From: Autumnicola lenta
GTDB lineage: Bacteria > Bacteroidota > Bacteroidia > Flavobacteriales > Flavobacteriaceae
Length of the DNA stretch: 64,000 bases
NCBI RefSeq assembly: GCF_031846515.1
Contig: NZ_JAVRHO010000013.1
Location: forward strand, 62,001-126,000
Direction: 5' to 3'
Under the pieces are notes generated by a model that was not told the origin of the DNA, did no database searches, and worked only from the letters and a program-made list of their open reading frames with translations. The translations under genes and the position numbers were made by a program. Below, piece by piece: positions 44,713 through 54,651 of this stretch; the stretch's first letter is position 1; every line of letters begins with the position of its first letter.

Positions 44713-47691
44713 TTAAAATGTAATATTGGTTCCAATGGTAATATCTCTGGTCTCGGGAAACGACGTACCACCATTACTTAATAGATCCTGTTCAGGACTA
44801 TAAGATCTAAAATCAGTAAAGGTCAATAAATTGTTACCGGTGGCATAAATTTTCAACTTATCAATCCCTATCTTGGAAAGGGCATTATTCGGCAAATTGT
44901 AGCCCAAGGTTAAGGTTCTTAAGCGAATATAAGAGGCGTCACGTACAGCAAAAGGAAACAGATGTAGGTGAGTATCAGGTTTTGGTCTTGGATATTGTGT
45001 GGATGGAAATTCCGGAGTATAGTATTTAGTTCTTATTCCATTAATTGCTCCTTTCCAAAGCTCTCCATTCGCCAGAACACTATTCAATCGAGTTGCACCC
45101 TGAACGAAATACACATCGGCAAAAAGTTCGAAATTCTTATAATTAAATGTATTAGTAATGGAACCGTACCAGTCCGGATCTGTATTAATAAACACGTTAT
45201 CACGGTCATCTATTTGTCCGTTCCCATCCTGGTCTACCACCCTTACATCTCCAGGTTGTGCCAGGGGGTTCCCTGACCCCGCAATATCATCTCCTACCTG
45301 ATAGATACCGTCATATTTCGGCAGCCAGATGTTGTTAATAGATTGACCAATAGAAAGTCTTCTCCCAGAACTATCTGTAATATCTATCGGGTTTCCATTA
45401 TCATCGGTCTCACCGGTAAGGGAAATGATCTCATTCCTGTTTTTAGAAAAGATCAGGCCCAGCGTCCATCGAAAGTTCTCCGTGCTAATAAAGTTAGAAT
45501 TTAAAGATGCTTCAAAACCTTCGTTCTGCAATTCTCCTACATTAAAACGGATAACATTGAAACCGGTTGTTCCCGCAATAGATCGATCTAACAAAAGATC
45601 TGTGGTATTTGCTTTATAATATTCTACGGTACCATCAAAAAGATTATTGAATAATCTAAAATCGACTCCTGCATTAAAGGTTGTAGTAGTTTCCCATTTT
45701 AGATTAGGGTTTGGCAAACGGGAGGAGGCCGTGGATCCACCCACAGTCTGGCCATTAAAAACATAGGGTCTGTCATTGGCAACCCCTAAAGATTCAAGGG
45801 AATTAATCCCCTGATTTCCTGTGGCTCCGTAACTTACCCGGAATTTCATCTCGTTTATCGATTCTACAGCTTCTAAAAAGGGTTCTTCGTGCATTTTCCA
45901 TGCAAAGGAAACAGCAGGAAAGTATCCCCATTTATTATTGGCTGCAAATACGGAAGCCCCATCTGCCCGCGCAGTAGCTTCAAGCAGGTACCTGTTTAAG
46001 TAGCTGTAACGCACCCGCGCCAGAAAGGATAGAAGTCTTCTTTGTGAAACGTTTCTGACATTGGCCAGTAAGGTTGTAGCATTACCATTATACCCCAGGG
46101 CATCATTAGTAAATCCTGATTTGTCAATTTGAGTAAATTGATTTTCCTGTTCATCAAAGGCCTGAACCCCGGTAATTTCTAAACTATGATCATCATTGAT
46201 CTGTGGATTATAATTTACTATATTCTCAACTAAAACCTGTTTGAATAAAGTGTTCGCCAGAACGCCAATGCCATCTATTCCTTCATCTCCCGCGGAATGT
46301 AACGATGAGCGGTATATACCTCTATTAGTGTTTCTATTTCTGAGAAATGTATTTAGTGTATAACTTAAAAATGGAGTAAAGTTGTAGGTAAGGTTCAGGT
46401 TGACATCTGTTAAGTTTATTTTACTTTCATCCGTGGACTCTCTTTGATCCCACAATGGATTTACAGCCGTTATAGAATTCCCCAAATAAAATTTCACTAG
46501 TTCGCCATTCTCGTCAAATGGTCTCGCTAATGGTGTAATGGTAGTGAAGTTTAACCCACCTGTTTCCTGATCCTGAGTAGCATTTTGATAATTAAATATA
46601 CCTCTGAAAGTCAATTTATCGGTTATTTGATGTTCCAGGTTTAATTTGAAGGTACCTCTATCATAACTGGAATTTGGGATAATACCATTCTGAGTGAAAT
46701 AATTTAAACTTGAAAAGATTTTGGTCTTCTCCGTCCCTGATGAAAAGCTCAGGGAATGAGACTGAATTACCCCTTCTCTTAAAACAAGATCTTCCCAGTT
46801 GACAAATTGCCTGTTCTCAATGGTTTCCAATTCAAAGGGACTGAATATGTTTTCATCTCTCAGATAATCGCCGGTGAATCTATTCCTGTTAGCCTCTCTT
46901 CTCAGATCAATAAATTGTGATCCATCATAAAGGTTGAAATTTTTTGTAACTGACTGCGTTGTGGTATACGCATTATAATTTATCCTGGTTATACCCTCCA
47001 CACCTCTTTTGGTGGTGACCAATATTACGCCGTTTGAAGCCCTTGATCCATAAATGGCGGTTGAAGCAGCGTCTTTTAGGATTTCAATGCTGGCGATATC
47101 ACTAGGTGCTACATCATTTAAATTATCAAAGGGTAATCCATCTACTATAATTAATGGTGAATTACCGTTTGGTGCAACAGAAACATTTCCTCGTATTACA
47201 ATGTTGGATTCTCCTCCCGGTCTCGCACTCCCCAGGTTCACTTGCACACCCGCTGCCCTTCCTCTCAGCATTTCGGAAACATTGGTGGTAGGTATGGCGG
47301 TGGCTTCATCTACTTCAACACTACTTACAGAACCTACAACATTACTTTTTCTTTGTGTTCCGTACCCCACCACAACAACTTCATCCAGTGCTTCTGAATC
47401 AGTTATTAATTGCACGTCAATTGTCTGTTGGCTGGAAACTGTGACTTCCTGAGCAATAAAGCCTAAATAACTAAATTCTAAAACATCTCCTGTTGAGATA
47501 TCATCAACTATATAATTACCGTCAAAATCGGTTGTTGTTCCGCGTGATTCTCCTTTTACAATTACATTTACACCTAATAAAGGTACATTGTTTTCATCGA
47601 CCACAGTTCCGCTAACCGAATAGGATTGCGCTTGAGCCGTAATTAGCCCGCTTAGAAATATAATTATTAAAAGACAAGTAGATTTCTTCAT
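44713..47691 (-). CDS. SusC/RagA-family TonB-dependent transporter (beta-glucan locus)
   Basis: 992 residues. Signal peptide (LLIIIFLSGLITAQA), CarboxypepD_reg-like domain (SVSGTVVDENNVPLLGVNVIVKG, DFDGNYIV), then EALDEVVVVGYGTQRK, the plug (about 120-235, NSPLIIVDGLPF and LKDAASTAIYGSRASNGVILVTTK) and the barrel ending in ITIGTNITF. It carries out TonB-dependent import of beta-glucan oligosaccharides, judged by the GH16/GH3 neighbours. The SusD gene follows 87 bases downstream. The regulator gene lies 242 bases upstream on the same strand; that gap should hold the operon promoter and operator, but no consensus could be picked out by eye. Confidence 0.95.
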   Translation of the reverse strand: MKKSTCLLIIIFLSGLITAQAQSYSVSGTVVDENNVPLLGVNVIVKGESRGTTTDFDGNYIVDDISTGDVLEFSYLGFIAQEVTVSSQQTIDVQLITDSEALDEVVVVGYGTQRKSNVVGSVSSVEVDEATAIPTTNVSEMLRGRAAGVQVNLGSARPGGESNIVIRGNVSVAPNGNSPLIIVDGLPFDNLNDVAPSDIASIEILKDAASTAIYGSRASNGVILVTTKRGVEGITRINYNAYTTTQSVTKNFNLYDGSQFIDLRREANRNRFTGDYLRDENIFSPFELETIENRQFVNWEDLVLREGVIQSHSLSFSSGTEKTKIFSSLNYFTQNGIIPNSSYDRGTFKLNLEHQITDKLTFRGIFNYQNATQDQETGGLNFTTITPLARPFDENGELVKFYLGNSITAVNPLWDQRESTDESKINLTDVNLNLTYNFTPFLSYTLNTFLRNRNTNRGIYRSSLHSAGDEGIDGIGVLANTLFKQVLVENIVNYNPQINDDHSLEITGVQAFDEQENQFTQIDKSGFTNDALGYNGNATTLLANVRNVSQRRLLSFLARVRYSYLNRYLLEATARADGASVFAANNKWGYFPAVSFAWKMHEEPFLEAVESINEMKFRVSYGATGNQGINSLESLGVANDRPYVFNGQTVGGSTASSRLPNPNLKWETTTTFNAGVDFRLFNNLFDGTVEYYKANTTDLLLDRSIAGTTGFNVIRFNVGELQNEGFEASLNSNFISTENFRWTLGLIFSKNRNEIISLTGETDDNGNPIDITDSSGRRLSIGQSINNIWLPKYDGIYQVGDDIAGSGNPLAQPGDVRVVDQDGNGQIDDRDNVFINTDPDWYGSITNTFNYKNFELFADVYFVQGATRLNSVLANGELWKGAINGIRTKYYTPEFPSTQYPRPKPDTHLHLFPFAVRDASYIRLRTLTLGYNLPNNALSKIGIDKLKIYATGNNLLTFTDFRSYSPEQDLLSNGGTSFPETRDITIGTNITF

Positions 47692-47933
47692 GTGATTTGT
47701 TATTAAAATTGTTCTCTCAAATATATTAACAAATCCTTATGAGAGTAGTAAAGTAACCTTTACAAAAAATCTACATGCTGAGTATTTAGCAATTTTTGAC
47801 GTAGTATAATGCGAAGATTGCAATAAGAACAGCCCTTTACAGGGAATAACGAACTTTGCACATATTCCGCTACTAACCAATAATTTAAATTTTTGTATAG
47901 GTAATGTAGAGTTATTAATGCGTTATGTAAAGG

Positions 47934-50744
47934 TCATAAAGCAAGAATATAATCGGTCAAATTTGTTTCATGATCTAAATCCATCTTTTTTCGCAAACGA
48001 TATCGTTTAATCTCCACACTCTTTACTGAAATATTTAGAAGGGGAGCGATTTCTTTTGATGACAGATTTAATCTTAGATAAGCGCAAAGTTTCAAATCGT
48101 TGGAGGTAAGTTCCGGATGTTTTGCCTTAATCTTTCTGAAGAAATCCTTATCTGCGTTACTAAATGCTTTTTTAAAGAATTTCCAATTATCTTCTTCACT
48201 TATATCCTTATCTATTGTCCTGATGACCGACTTTACTTTAGCCGATTCAGATTTCTGTAACTGTTTTTTGATGCTGGAAAGAAACTCATTTTTTTTGATA
48301 AGACTCATTGTCGAAACTGCAAGTTCCCTGTTCTTATTTACCATATCCTGCTCCAGTCGTTCGTTCTCCAGCTTGATTATTTTTTGCTGTGCTTCCAGAT
48401 TCTTCATCCTTAGTGCTTTTTCATTCTCTTCGATAAACTTCTGATGTCTTCGCTTATAGAAAATATGGACCAGGTAAAGCAAGATTAACAAAATCAAAAA
48501 ATAGAGTATAATAGCAGTGTAGCTCCAATACCAGGGGCGAGCAATATCAAAACTATAGGTAAGTGGATCAGCAATTCTAGCCCCCACCCTTGCCCTTACT
48601 TCGAAAGTGTAATTCCCAAAGGAAAGATTTTTAAATCCTGCATGGGCAGCCTCATCCCATTCACTCCACATGTTACTTTGGCCCAAAAGCCTGTAGCTAT
48701 ATACCGGAGTGAGAAATTTCTTGAAGACAGGAACACTAAAGTAAAAATTAATATTATTGGTTTTATAATCAAAAGGACTGCTACCATCCATGGCAACCAA
48801 TCGAGCAGCCTCATCTAGCGCAGACATAGAGATCTGATCCATGCGCACCTCATAATCGTGTATAGTACTTTCTACTTTATTAAATTTAACATAGCCGTCG
48901 GCAATACCCAGGATATACTCTGTATCCTTAAGTCTGGTGATGTTCTCGTAACCTGAAGTTATATTGCGAAACCCTTTAGACAGGTAGATCTCATTAAGTT
49001 CGTATTTACCACTTAAACTGGCAAGACTTACGTTAAATATGGAGTTCTTGGCGAACCCCCAAATTTTACCATTTTCGTCATTAATTATTCTTCCGGATAT
49101 CCTCTCTGTATCCTCCAATACCTTAGCAAGTGTACTATTTGGAAGAAAATCGTCTGCTCCCCCGGTATATTGGAGAATACGATTTTTGGAAGAATAGTAA
49201 AGCGTATCATTGAACTTAAAAATACTTGACGTTATTCCTGTGGATTCATCAATTACATAATTTTGACTGTTCACAATGCTATCCAGCGCATCACTTATTG
49301 TCAATTTAAACACACCTTTATGTTCATTACTAATCCAGATATCACCGTCATCGTCCATTTCAATAAACTTTGAAGAATGAGGAAAATTATCAAGCATAGG
49401 TAAGTCTTCAATTCCTCCAGGCGTATCTCTTAAGAAGCTGATGCCATTATAATGTCCCTGGATAAAATATCCCGGTTTATTCTCAATTTCCTTTACCAGC
49501 CAGGTACCAAGACGTTCTGATATCCTTTCAGCTCTGTTTCCGTTTACAAGGTAGGTCCCGTTGTTATGTCCGCAAAAAAGATAGTCACCTTCCATTTGCA
49601 AACTCCACACCTGCCCGTTAGTTCCTTCTATAAAAGTAAATTCGGTGTCTTCGGGTTTCTTGTAGTAAAGCCCCTGATTTGTTCCCAGGTAGAGATAATC
49701 GTCATTTTGAAAGGAACAGTAAACCGATCCTATTTTTCCGGTATTATCCTGAAATAGACGAAAAGTGGAATCCAGGTTCAAAACACTTATCCCATTATCC
49801 AGACCCACCCAAACATTTTGCGCATCATCGAGGTAGAGATCAAGCGCGGTATTATTGAGAAGTACGTTTTCCTGATCAAAATGACTCAGGATCTCACCAT
49901 CTTCTGATACATGATAAATTCCCTCGCCCACAGTTCCCAGCACCATACTATCATCGGAAAGTTTTAACGCCGAAAGTAATCCCGCATTTTTGATCTTAGT
50001 ACTTAAATCTTCCAAAACCCTTTCAAGTTCCTGACCATTCCAACTATAGAAATTTCCCATAGCCGTTACCAGTTCCAAATTCCCATCCCGTGGGAAAATC
50101 TGCATAATTTCAATTTCTCCCAGCGCAGAATACGGAATTACCTGCTCTGGTAGCCCTTTTTCAATAGTGTAAATACCTGTCTGTGCCTTCTGAAAGAAAA
50201 TTTTATCCGCTACTTTAAAAAGATTCGTTACTGGTTGACCGGCATCATTTCGTAAAATGGCAATATTGTCTGCCCCGGGACTGTGAAGATAAATCCCACG
50301 GAAGCTGCGAAAGATAACAACACCATCGCTGTATTCAATATCCCAAAACTGTTCCCCGTCCTGGATATCTTCCGTAAATCGCTCTACCAGGCTGGTATAT
50401 TCCAGCACACCCAAATCATTTTTTTCCCAGTACCCCACTTCCATGTAAGCGCCGGTATAGATCCTCTCTCCAATTACCTTAAGAGATCGTACAACCGTTT
50501 TGTTAGGTACCGGGTAAAGGTTCCATTTCTCCCCGGTAAACTGCAGTAATCCTGCACCATTTGCAAAATATAGATTTTTGGCATCATCCTGGCCAATCAT
50601 CCAGTTTTGATTCTCGGCTCCATAATCGTTAGGACCGTAATTAATTACCGGAGGTAACTCCTGGGAAAGGAGCGCACCGGATAGGAGAAACAAAAGAAAA
50701 AATAGTGACCGCAACAGGGATTGTTTTGAGCTAAAATAGGTCAT
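47934..50744 (-). CDS. Ligand-binding propeller sensor with LuxR-type HTH (locus regulator)
   Basis: 936 residues. Signal peptide (LLRSLFFLLFLLSGALLSQ), a two-component-regulator-type beta-propeller (about 30-650, repeated VWVGLDNGIS, LYLGTNQGLYY and IWISNEHKGV blades), a Y_Y_Y domain (about 650-745, VYSYRLLGQS, YTFEVRARV), one transmembrane helix (YTAIILYFLILLILLYLVHIF, about 750), a coiled coil, and a C-terminal LuxR-type HTH (SSKEIAPLLNISVKSVEIKRYRLRKKM). There is no histidine kinase or receiver domain. The design would sense periplasmic oligosaccharide and bind DNA from the inner membrane. It is the likely activator of the downstream SusC operon. Confidence 0.9.
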   Translation of the reverse strand: MTYFSSKQSLLRSLFFLLFLLSGALLSQELPPVINYGPNDYGAENQNWMIGQDDAKNLYFANGAGLLQFTGEKWNLYPVPNKTVVRSLKVIGERIYTGAYMEVGYWEKNDLGVLEYTSLVERFTEDIQDGEQFWDIEYSDGVVIFRSFRGIYLHSPGADNIAILRNDAGQPVTNLFKVADKIFFQKAQTGIYTIEKGLPEQVIPYSALGEIEIMQIFPRDGNLELVTAMGNFYSWNGQELERVLEDLSTKIKNAGLLSALKLSDDSMVLGTVGEGIYHVSEDGEILSHFDQENVLLNNTALDLYLDDAQNVWVGLDNGISVLNLDSTFRLFQDNTGKIGSVYCSFQNDDYLYLGTNQGLYYKKPEDTEFTFIEGTNGQVWSLQMEGDYLFCGHNNGTYLVNGNRAERISERLGTWLVKEIENKPGYFIQGHYNGISFLRDTPGGIEDLPMLDNFPHSSKFIEMDDDGDIWISNEHKGVFKLTISDALDSIVNSQNYVIDESTGITSSIFKFNDTLYYSSKNRILQYTGGADDFLPNSTLAKVLEDTERISGRIINDENGKIWGFAKNSIFNVSLASLSGKYELNEIYLSKGFRNITSGYENITRLKDTEYILGIADGYVKFNKVESTIHDYEVRMDQISMSALDEAARLVAMDGSSPFDYKTNNINFYFSVPVFKKFLTPVYSYRLLGQSNMWSEWDEAAHAGFKNLSFGNYTFEVRARVGARIADPLTYSFDIARPWYWSYTAIILYFLILLILLYLVHIFYKRRHQKFIEENEKALRMKNLEAQQKIIKLENERLEQDMVNKNRELAVSTMSLIKKNEFLSSIKKQLQKSESAKVKSVIRTIDKDISEEDNWKFFKKAFSNADKDFFRKIKAKHPELTSNDLKLCAYLRLNLSSKEIAPLLNISVKSVEIKRYRLRKKMDLDHETNLTDYILAL

Positions 50745-50997
50745 AATCTACTAAGACGCAAAAGGATAATTTGGACTAATAATGAAAAATAATATTTTAT
50801 ATTTATACAGAAAATCATTCCGGTTATAAAAAGAAGATGATCTATAAACAAAATATCATAAAATAATTGCTAAAAACCGGTCGCTTCTGCCTCTTCATAA
50901 ATGTTATAAAGCGTTAAAGTTTCTTATTCCATATAATTTTTTGTCAATTTTGGAAGTTTGTTAAACTGGCTCCAGGCCCTACTTAAAAGTCGACTAT

Positions 50998-53900
50998 ATG
51001 TTTATTGAATTAAAAAGTCCGTTTTCTGGCTCCCTAAAGAACCAGATTACGGTACTAATTACCCTTTTTACCCTGAATTTAACTTTTGCACAGCAAGACG
51101 AAATTCCTGAAGGAAAGGAAATTTCCCACTCAATTTATTTTACCGCCAATACGGGGCTTAACGAGAACTCTGCGGCCCAAAGCATCTTCAGCCAGATTGT
51201 ACAAGCTTCTCAACAGGACCAGGATGCTAGTCTTGTACTGCTCGGAAATATTACAGAAAATGGTTATCCAGAAGATGAGGACAAAAGAAAAGCTACAGAA
51301 GAAGATTTAAGGCAAAAATTGTTACAACCCCTGAAGGATTTTAATGGAAACGTAATCCTTAATCCCGGCGTAAATGAATGGCGCAAAGGAGGCGGACAGG
51401 AAAACCTGGACGATATGGAATCTTTTCTTCAGGATAACAGCGATGCCGAATTCTGGCCAAATGATGGTTGCCCCCGGGAACCGGAGACTTTAAGCGACGA
51501 AGTGGAACTTATAATGGTGGATTCTCAGTGGTTTCTGGAAGACTGGGATGATCATCCCTACATCAACAACAAATGTGAACTCAAAACAAGGGACCAGTTC
51601 TTCATAAAATTTAAGGATGATCTTAAGGATGAACAGAATAAAACCATTATTGTAGCAGTACACCATCCCGTAATGTCCAACACAAGACGTGGATTTTTTC
51701 AAAAAATGGGAGGTTTCTCCAGGCAATCCTATTATAACAGTGCGATGGAGGAATTACGGGGTCGACTGGAGACACTTGCCAGCCAGTTTGACGATGTAAT
51801 ATTTGTATCAGGAAACGATCGGAACATGCAATATCTGGAAGATGATGGTATCCCTCAAATTATAAGTGGCGCAGCAGCAAATACTGAAAAAGCCAAGATC
51901 CATGAGGACGACCACTTTGCTTCAGATAAAAACGGTTATACAAAACTGACAGTCTTTAAAGATAGGAGTTCAATTGTGAGGTTTTACGAAGCCACCCCTG
52001 CGGGTCCAAAGCTACTCTTCAGCAAATTTATTAAAAGAGAACGTACAAGGCTTGATGAAGTAAGTTATCCCGACAGGGAAAACTTTGGTGAAACTTATAA
52101 AGCTTCTGTGTATACCCAGGAAGAAACAGATAAAAGCGGATTTTACACCTTTCTATGGGGAGAACATTACCGGGATATTTACAGTCGTGACATAGAAGTT
52201 CCAGTGCTTTTCCTAAGTGACCTGCCGGGAAACCCCGTACCAATTTCAGAAGGAGGTGGAAACCAATCCAGATCCCTAAGAATAATTGATGAAGATGAAC
52301 ATGAATATACTTTACGAGAAATAAGAAAAAGTGCAACCCGGTTTATCCAGCAGAAAATTAAAACCCACTATGTACGGGACCGTATAGATAATACGCTGGC
52401 AGAAAGAATTGTTCAGGATTATTATACCACATCCCATCCTTATGCTCCATTTGCCATAAACGACCTCTCTGCGGCTGTGGACATCTACCATGCAAATCCA
52501 CGGCTCGTTTATCTCCCTAAACAGGAGGAACTGGGGATATTTAACGATGGTTATGGCAATAAACTTTATATGCTGGAGGAGCATGTTGGGGATGAAAATA
52601 AAGAGTTTGAAACTTTTGGTTCGCCAGATGATATTATAAGCACGGCAGATCTTCTTCTGGAACTTAGGGAGACTAAAAATTCTTATGTAAACGAGGGTTC
52701 TTATATAAAAGCACGGCTTTTTGATATGCTGATCGGGGATTGGGACCGGCATGAAGACCAGTGGAGATGGGCGCAGTTTGAGCAGCAAGACGGGAGGCTA
52801 ATGTACAAACCGATTGCCAGGGACCGGGATCAGGCTTTTTCAAAGTACGACGGGCCAATAATCGATCTTTTGCAAATGGGAGTTCCTGTATTGCGAGCCA
52901 TGCAAACTTTTTCCGGCGAAAAACTGAAAAATGTAAAGTGGTTTAACGTTGCGGCTTATCCCCTGGACAAAACTTTTATAAAAACCGCTACCTGGGAAGA
53001 CTGGGAAGAGCAGGTGGAGTTTATTCAGAATGAACTTTCCGATGAAAAAATCGATGCGGCTTTTGAAGCGCTTCCGGAAGATACAAAAGATGAAAGCATA
53101 GAGCGGATAAAAGAGGATCTTAAGGAGCGCCGGGAAAACCTGCTTGCTATCGCCAGGGATTATTATAAGTACTTACTGGAGTTTGAGGTTATTACAGGAA
53201 CTGAAGAAGATGACAAATTCCTTATTACCAGAAAAGAAAACGGACGAACAGAGATTATTATTGAAAACGATGAAAATATCGTTTTTGAAAACACCTATAA
53301 TTCTGACATGACCGATGAAATATGGATTTATGGATTAGATGGAGATGACGAATTTAAGATTGAAGGAGAAGGAGATAAACTTATTAAACTGAAGGTTATT
53401 GGGGGCGAGGAAAACGACATCTATAACTTCAGTAATACCAGGAGAGCGAAATTGTATGACTACAAAAGCAAAAAAAATACAATTGAAACACCGGGAGCCA
53501 ACCAATGGCTAATAGACAGTTATGATATTAACAATTACAATCCCCAAAAAAGCAGGAATACTACAAATGTATTATTCCCCAGCATTGGCTTTGATCCCGA
53601 TGCAGGTTTTAAAATAGGATTGGCAGATACGTTTACCACTTATGGTCTTGCACGAAATCCTTTTACCACTCAGCACAATATAAGCGCCTTCTATTATTTT
53701 GCAACTTCCGGTTTTGAGGTAAACTATTCGGGGGAATTCGCACACATTTTTTACAATTGGAATTTTGGCATCGATGCCAGGTACACCAGCCCCAATTACA
53801 CCCTGAATTACTTTGGAAGAGGTAATGAAACCAGCTATAACGAAGATGCTGTGAGTATGGATTATAACCGCGTACGTATAAGGCAATGGAGCCTCGCTCC

Positions 53901-54606
53901 TTCCTTGATCTGGCGAAATGAAACCGGTGCAAGATTCCATTTTAAACCAATGGTCGAGTCCCTGGAGGTCGAAGGAAATGATACAGAATATATAGGACAG
54001 GTTTTTGATGAAGAGAACGATCTTTTTGAAAGCCAGTTGTACGCCGGTGCAGAGATTGCTTTTCAATACAAAAATAAACCTCAGCAATTGGCTTTTCCAA
54101 GGCGCGGGATGCAATTTGATATTTCTACGGGATACAAAAGAAATATAGATGGAAATGACAACGAATTTGCTTACCTGAAGCCATCGATTTCTGTTGTTTA
54201 CCCCTTACATGAGAGCGGCCTTGTGGTTATAGCCACCAAAATTGGCAGTGAATTTATATTTGGAGAGGATTATGAATTCTACCACGGAGCCACCCTTGGC
54301 GGGAACCAAAGTTTACGCGGCTATAGGAATGAACGTTTTAATGGAAAGTCTGCTTTTTACCAAAGTACAGATCTAAGAGCAGGACTTGTGAGGATGGAAA
54401 CAGGTTTTGTACCATTAAGGGCAGGGATAAGCCTTGGACATGATTATGGACGAGTTTGGCTGGAAGATGAAAATTCTGAAAAGTGGCACAATAACTACGG
54501 CGGTTCTATCTGGATTAATGCTTTTAGCACCGTCACCGGGAATGTTGGCTACTATACAAGTGAAGAAGACAACCGGATAATGTTTACACTTGGCTTTAAC
54601 TTTTAA
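50998..54606 (+). CDS. Degenerate metallophosphoesterase-like domain fused to outer-membrane barrel
   Basis: 1202 residues. Signal peptide to about residue 31 (TVLITLFTLNLTFA). Residues 45-340 follow the calcineurin-like phosphoesterase fold, but the metal-site motifs are replaced: ANTG (50-53) for GDxG, LGNIT (82-86) for GDN, PGVNEW (123-128) for PGNHDW, and SGNDRN (271-276) for SGHxH; only VHHP (221-224) remains. A middle region (about 430-740, KTHYVRDRIDNTLAERIVQDYY, MLIGDWDRHEDQWRWA) precedes a BamA/surface-antigen-type barrel (about 870-1202) ending in FTLGFNF. Intact family members are probably surface-linked phosphatases; this one looks catalytically dead. Confidence 0.82.
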   Translation: MFIELKSPFSGSLKNQITVLITLFTLNLTFAQQDEIPEGKEISHSIYFTANTGLNENSAAQSIFSQIVQASQQDQDASLVLLGNITENGYPEDEDKRKATEEDLRQKLLQPLKDFNGNVILNPGVNEWRKGGGQENLDDMESFLQDNSDAEFWPNDGCPREPETLSDEVELIMVDSQWFLEDWDDHPYINNKCELKTRDQFFIKFKDDLKDEQNKTIIVAVHHPVMSNTRRGFFQKMGGFSRQSYYNSAMEELRGRLETLASQFDDVIFVSGNDRNMQYLEDDGIPQIISGAAANTEKAKIHEDDHFASDKNGYTKLTVFKDRSSIVRFYEATPAGPKLLFSKFIKRERTRLDEVSYPDRENFGETYKASVYTQEETDKSGFYTFLWGEHYRDIYSRDIEVPVLFLSDLPGNPVPISEGGGNQSRSLRIIDEDEHEYTLREIRKSATRFIQQKIKTHYVRDRIDNTLAERIVQDYYTTSHPYAPFAINDLSAAVDIYHANPRLVYLPKQEELGIFNDGYGNKLYMLEEHVGDENKEFETFGSPDDIISTADLLLELRETKNSYVNEGSYIKARLFDMLIGDWDRHEDQWRWAQFEQQDGRLMYKPIARDRDQAFSKYDGPIIDLLQMGVPVLRAMQTFSGEKLKNVKWFNVAAYPLDKTFIKTATWEDWEEQVEFIQNELSDEKIDAAFEALPEDTKDESIERIKEDLKERRENLLAIARDYYKYLLEFEVITGTEEDDKFLITRKENGRTEIIIENDENIVFENTYNSDMTDEIWIYGLDGDDEFKIEGEGDKLIKLKVIGGEENDIYNFSNTRRAKLYDYKSKKNTIETPGANQWLIDSYDINNYNPQKSRNTTNVLFPSIGFDPDAGFKIGLADTFTTYGLARNPFTTQHNISAFYYFATSGFEVNYSGEFAHIFYNWNFGIDARYTSPNYTLNYFGRGNETSYNEDAVSMDYNRVRIRQWSLAPSLIWRNETGARFHFKPMVESLEVEGNDTEYIGQVFDEENDLFESQLYAGAEIAFQYKNKPQQLAFPRRGMQFDISTGYKRNIDGNDNEFAYLKPSISVVYPLHESGLVVIATKIGSEFIFGEDYEFYHGATLGGNQSLRGYRNERFNGKSAFYQSTDLRAGLVRMETGFVPLRAGISLGHDYGRVWLEDENSEKWHNNYGGSIWINAFSTVTGNVGYYTSEEDNRIMFTLGFNF

Positions 54607-54651
54607 TTCGATTAACCAGGGACATTAACAGTCCTTCTTAAAAATACTCTT

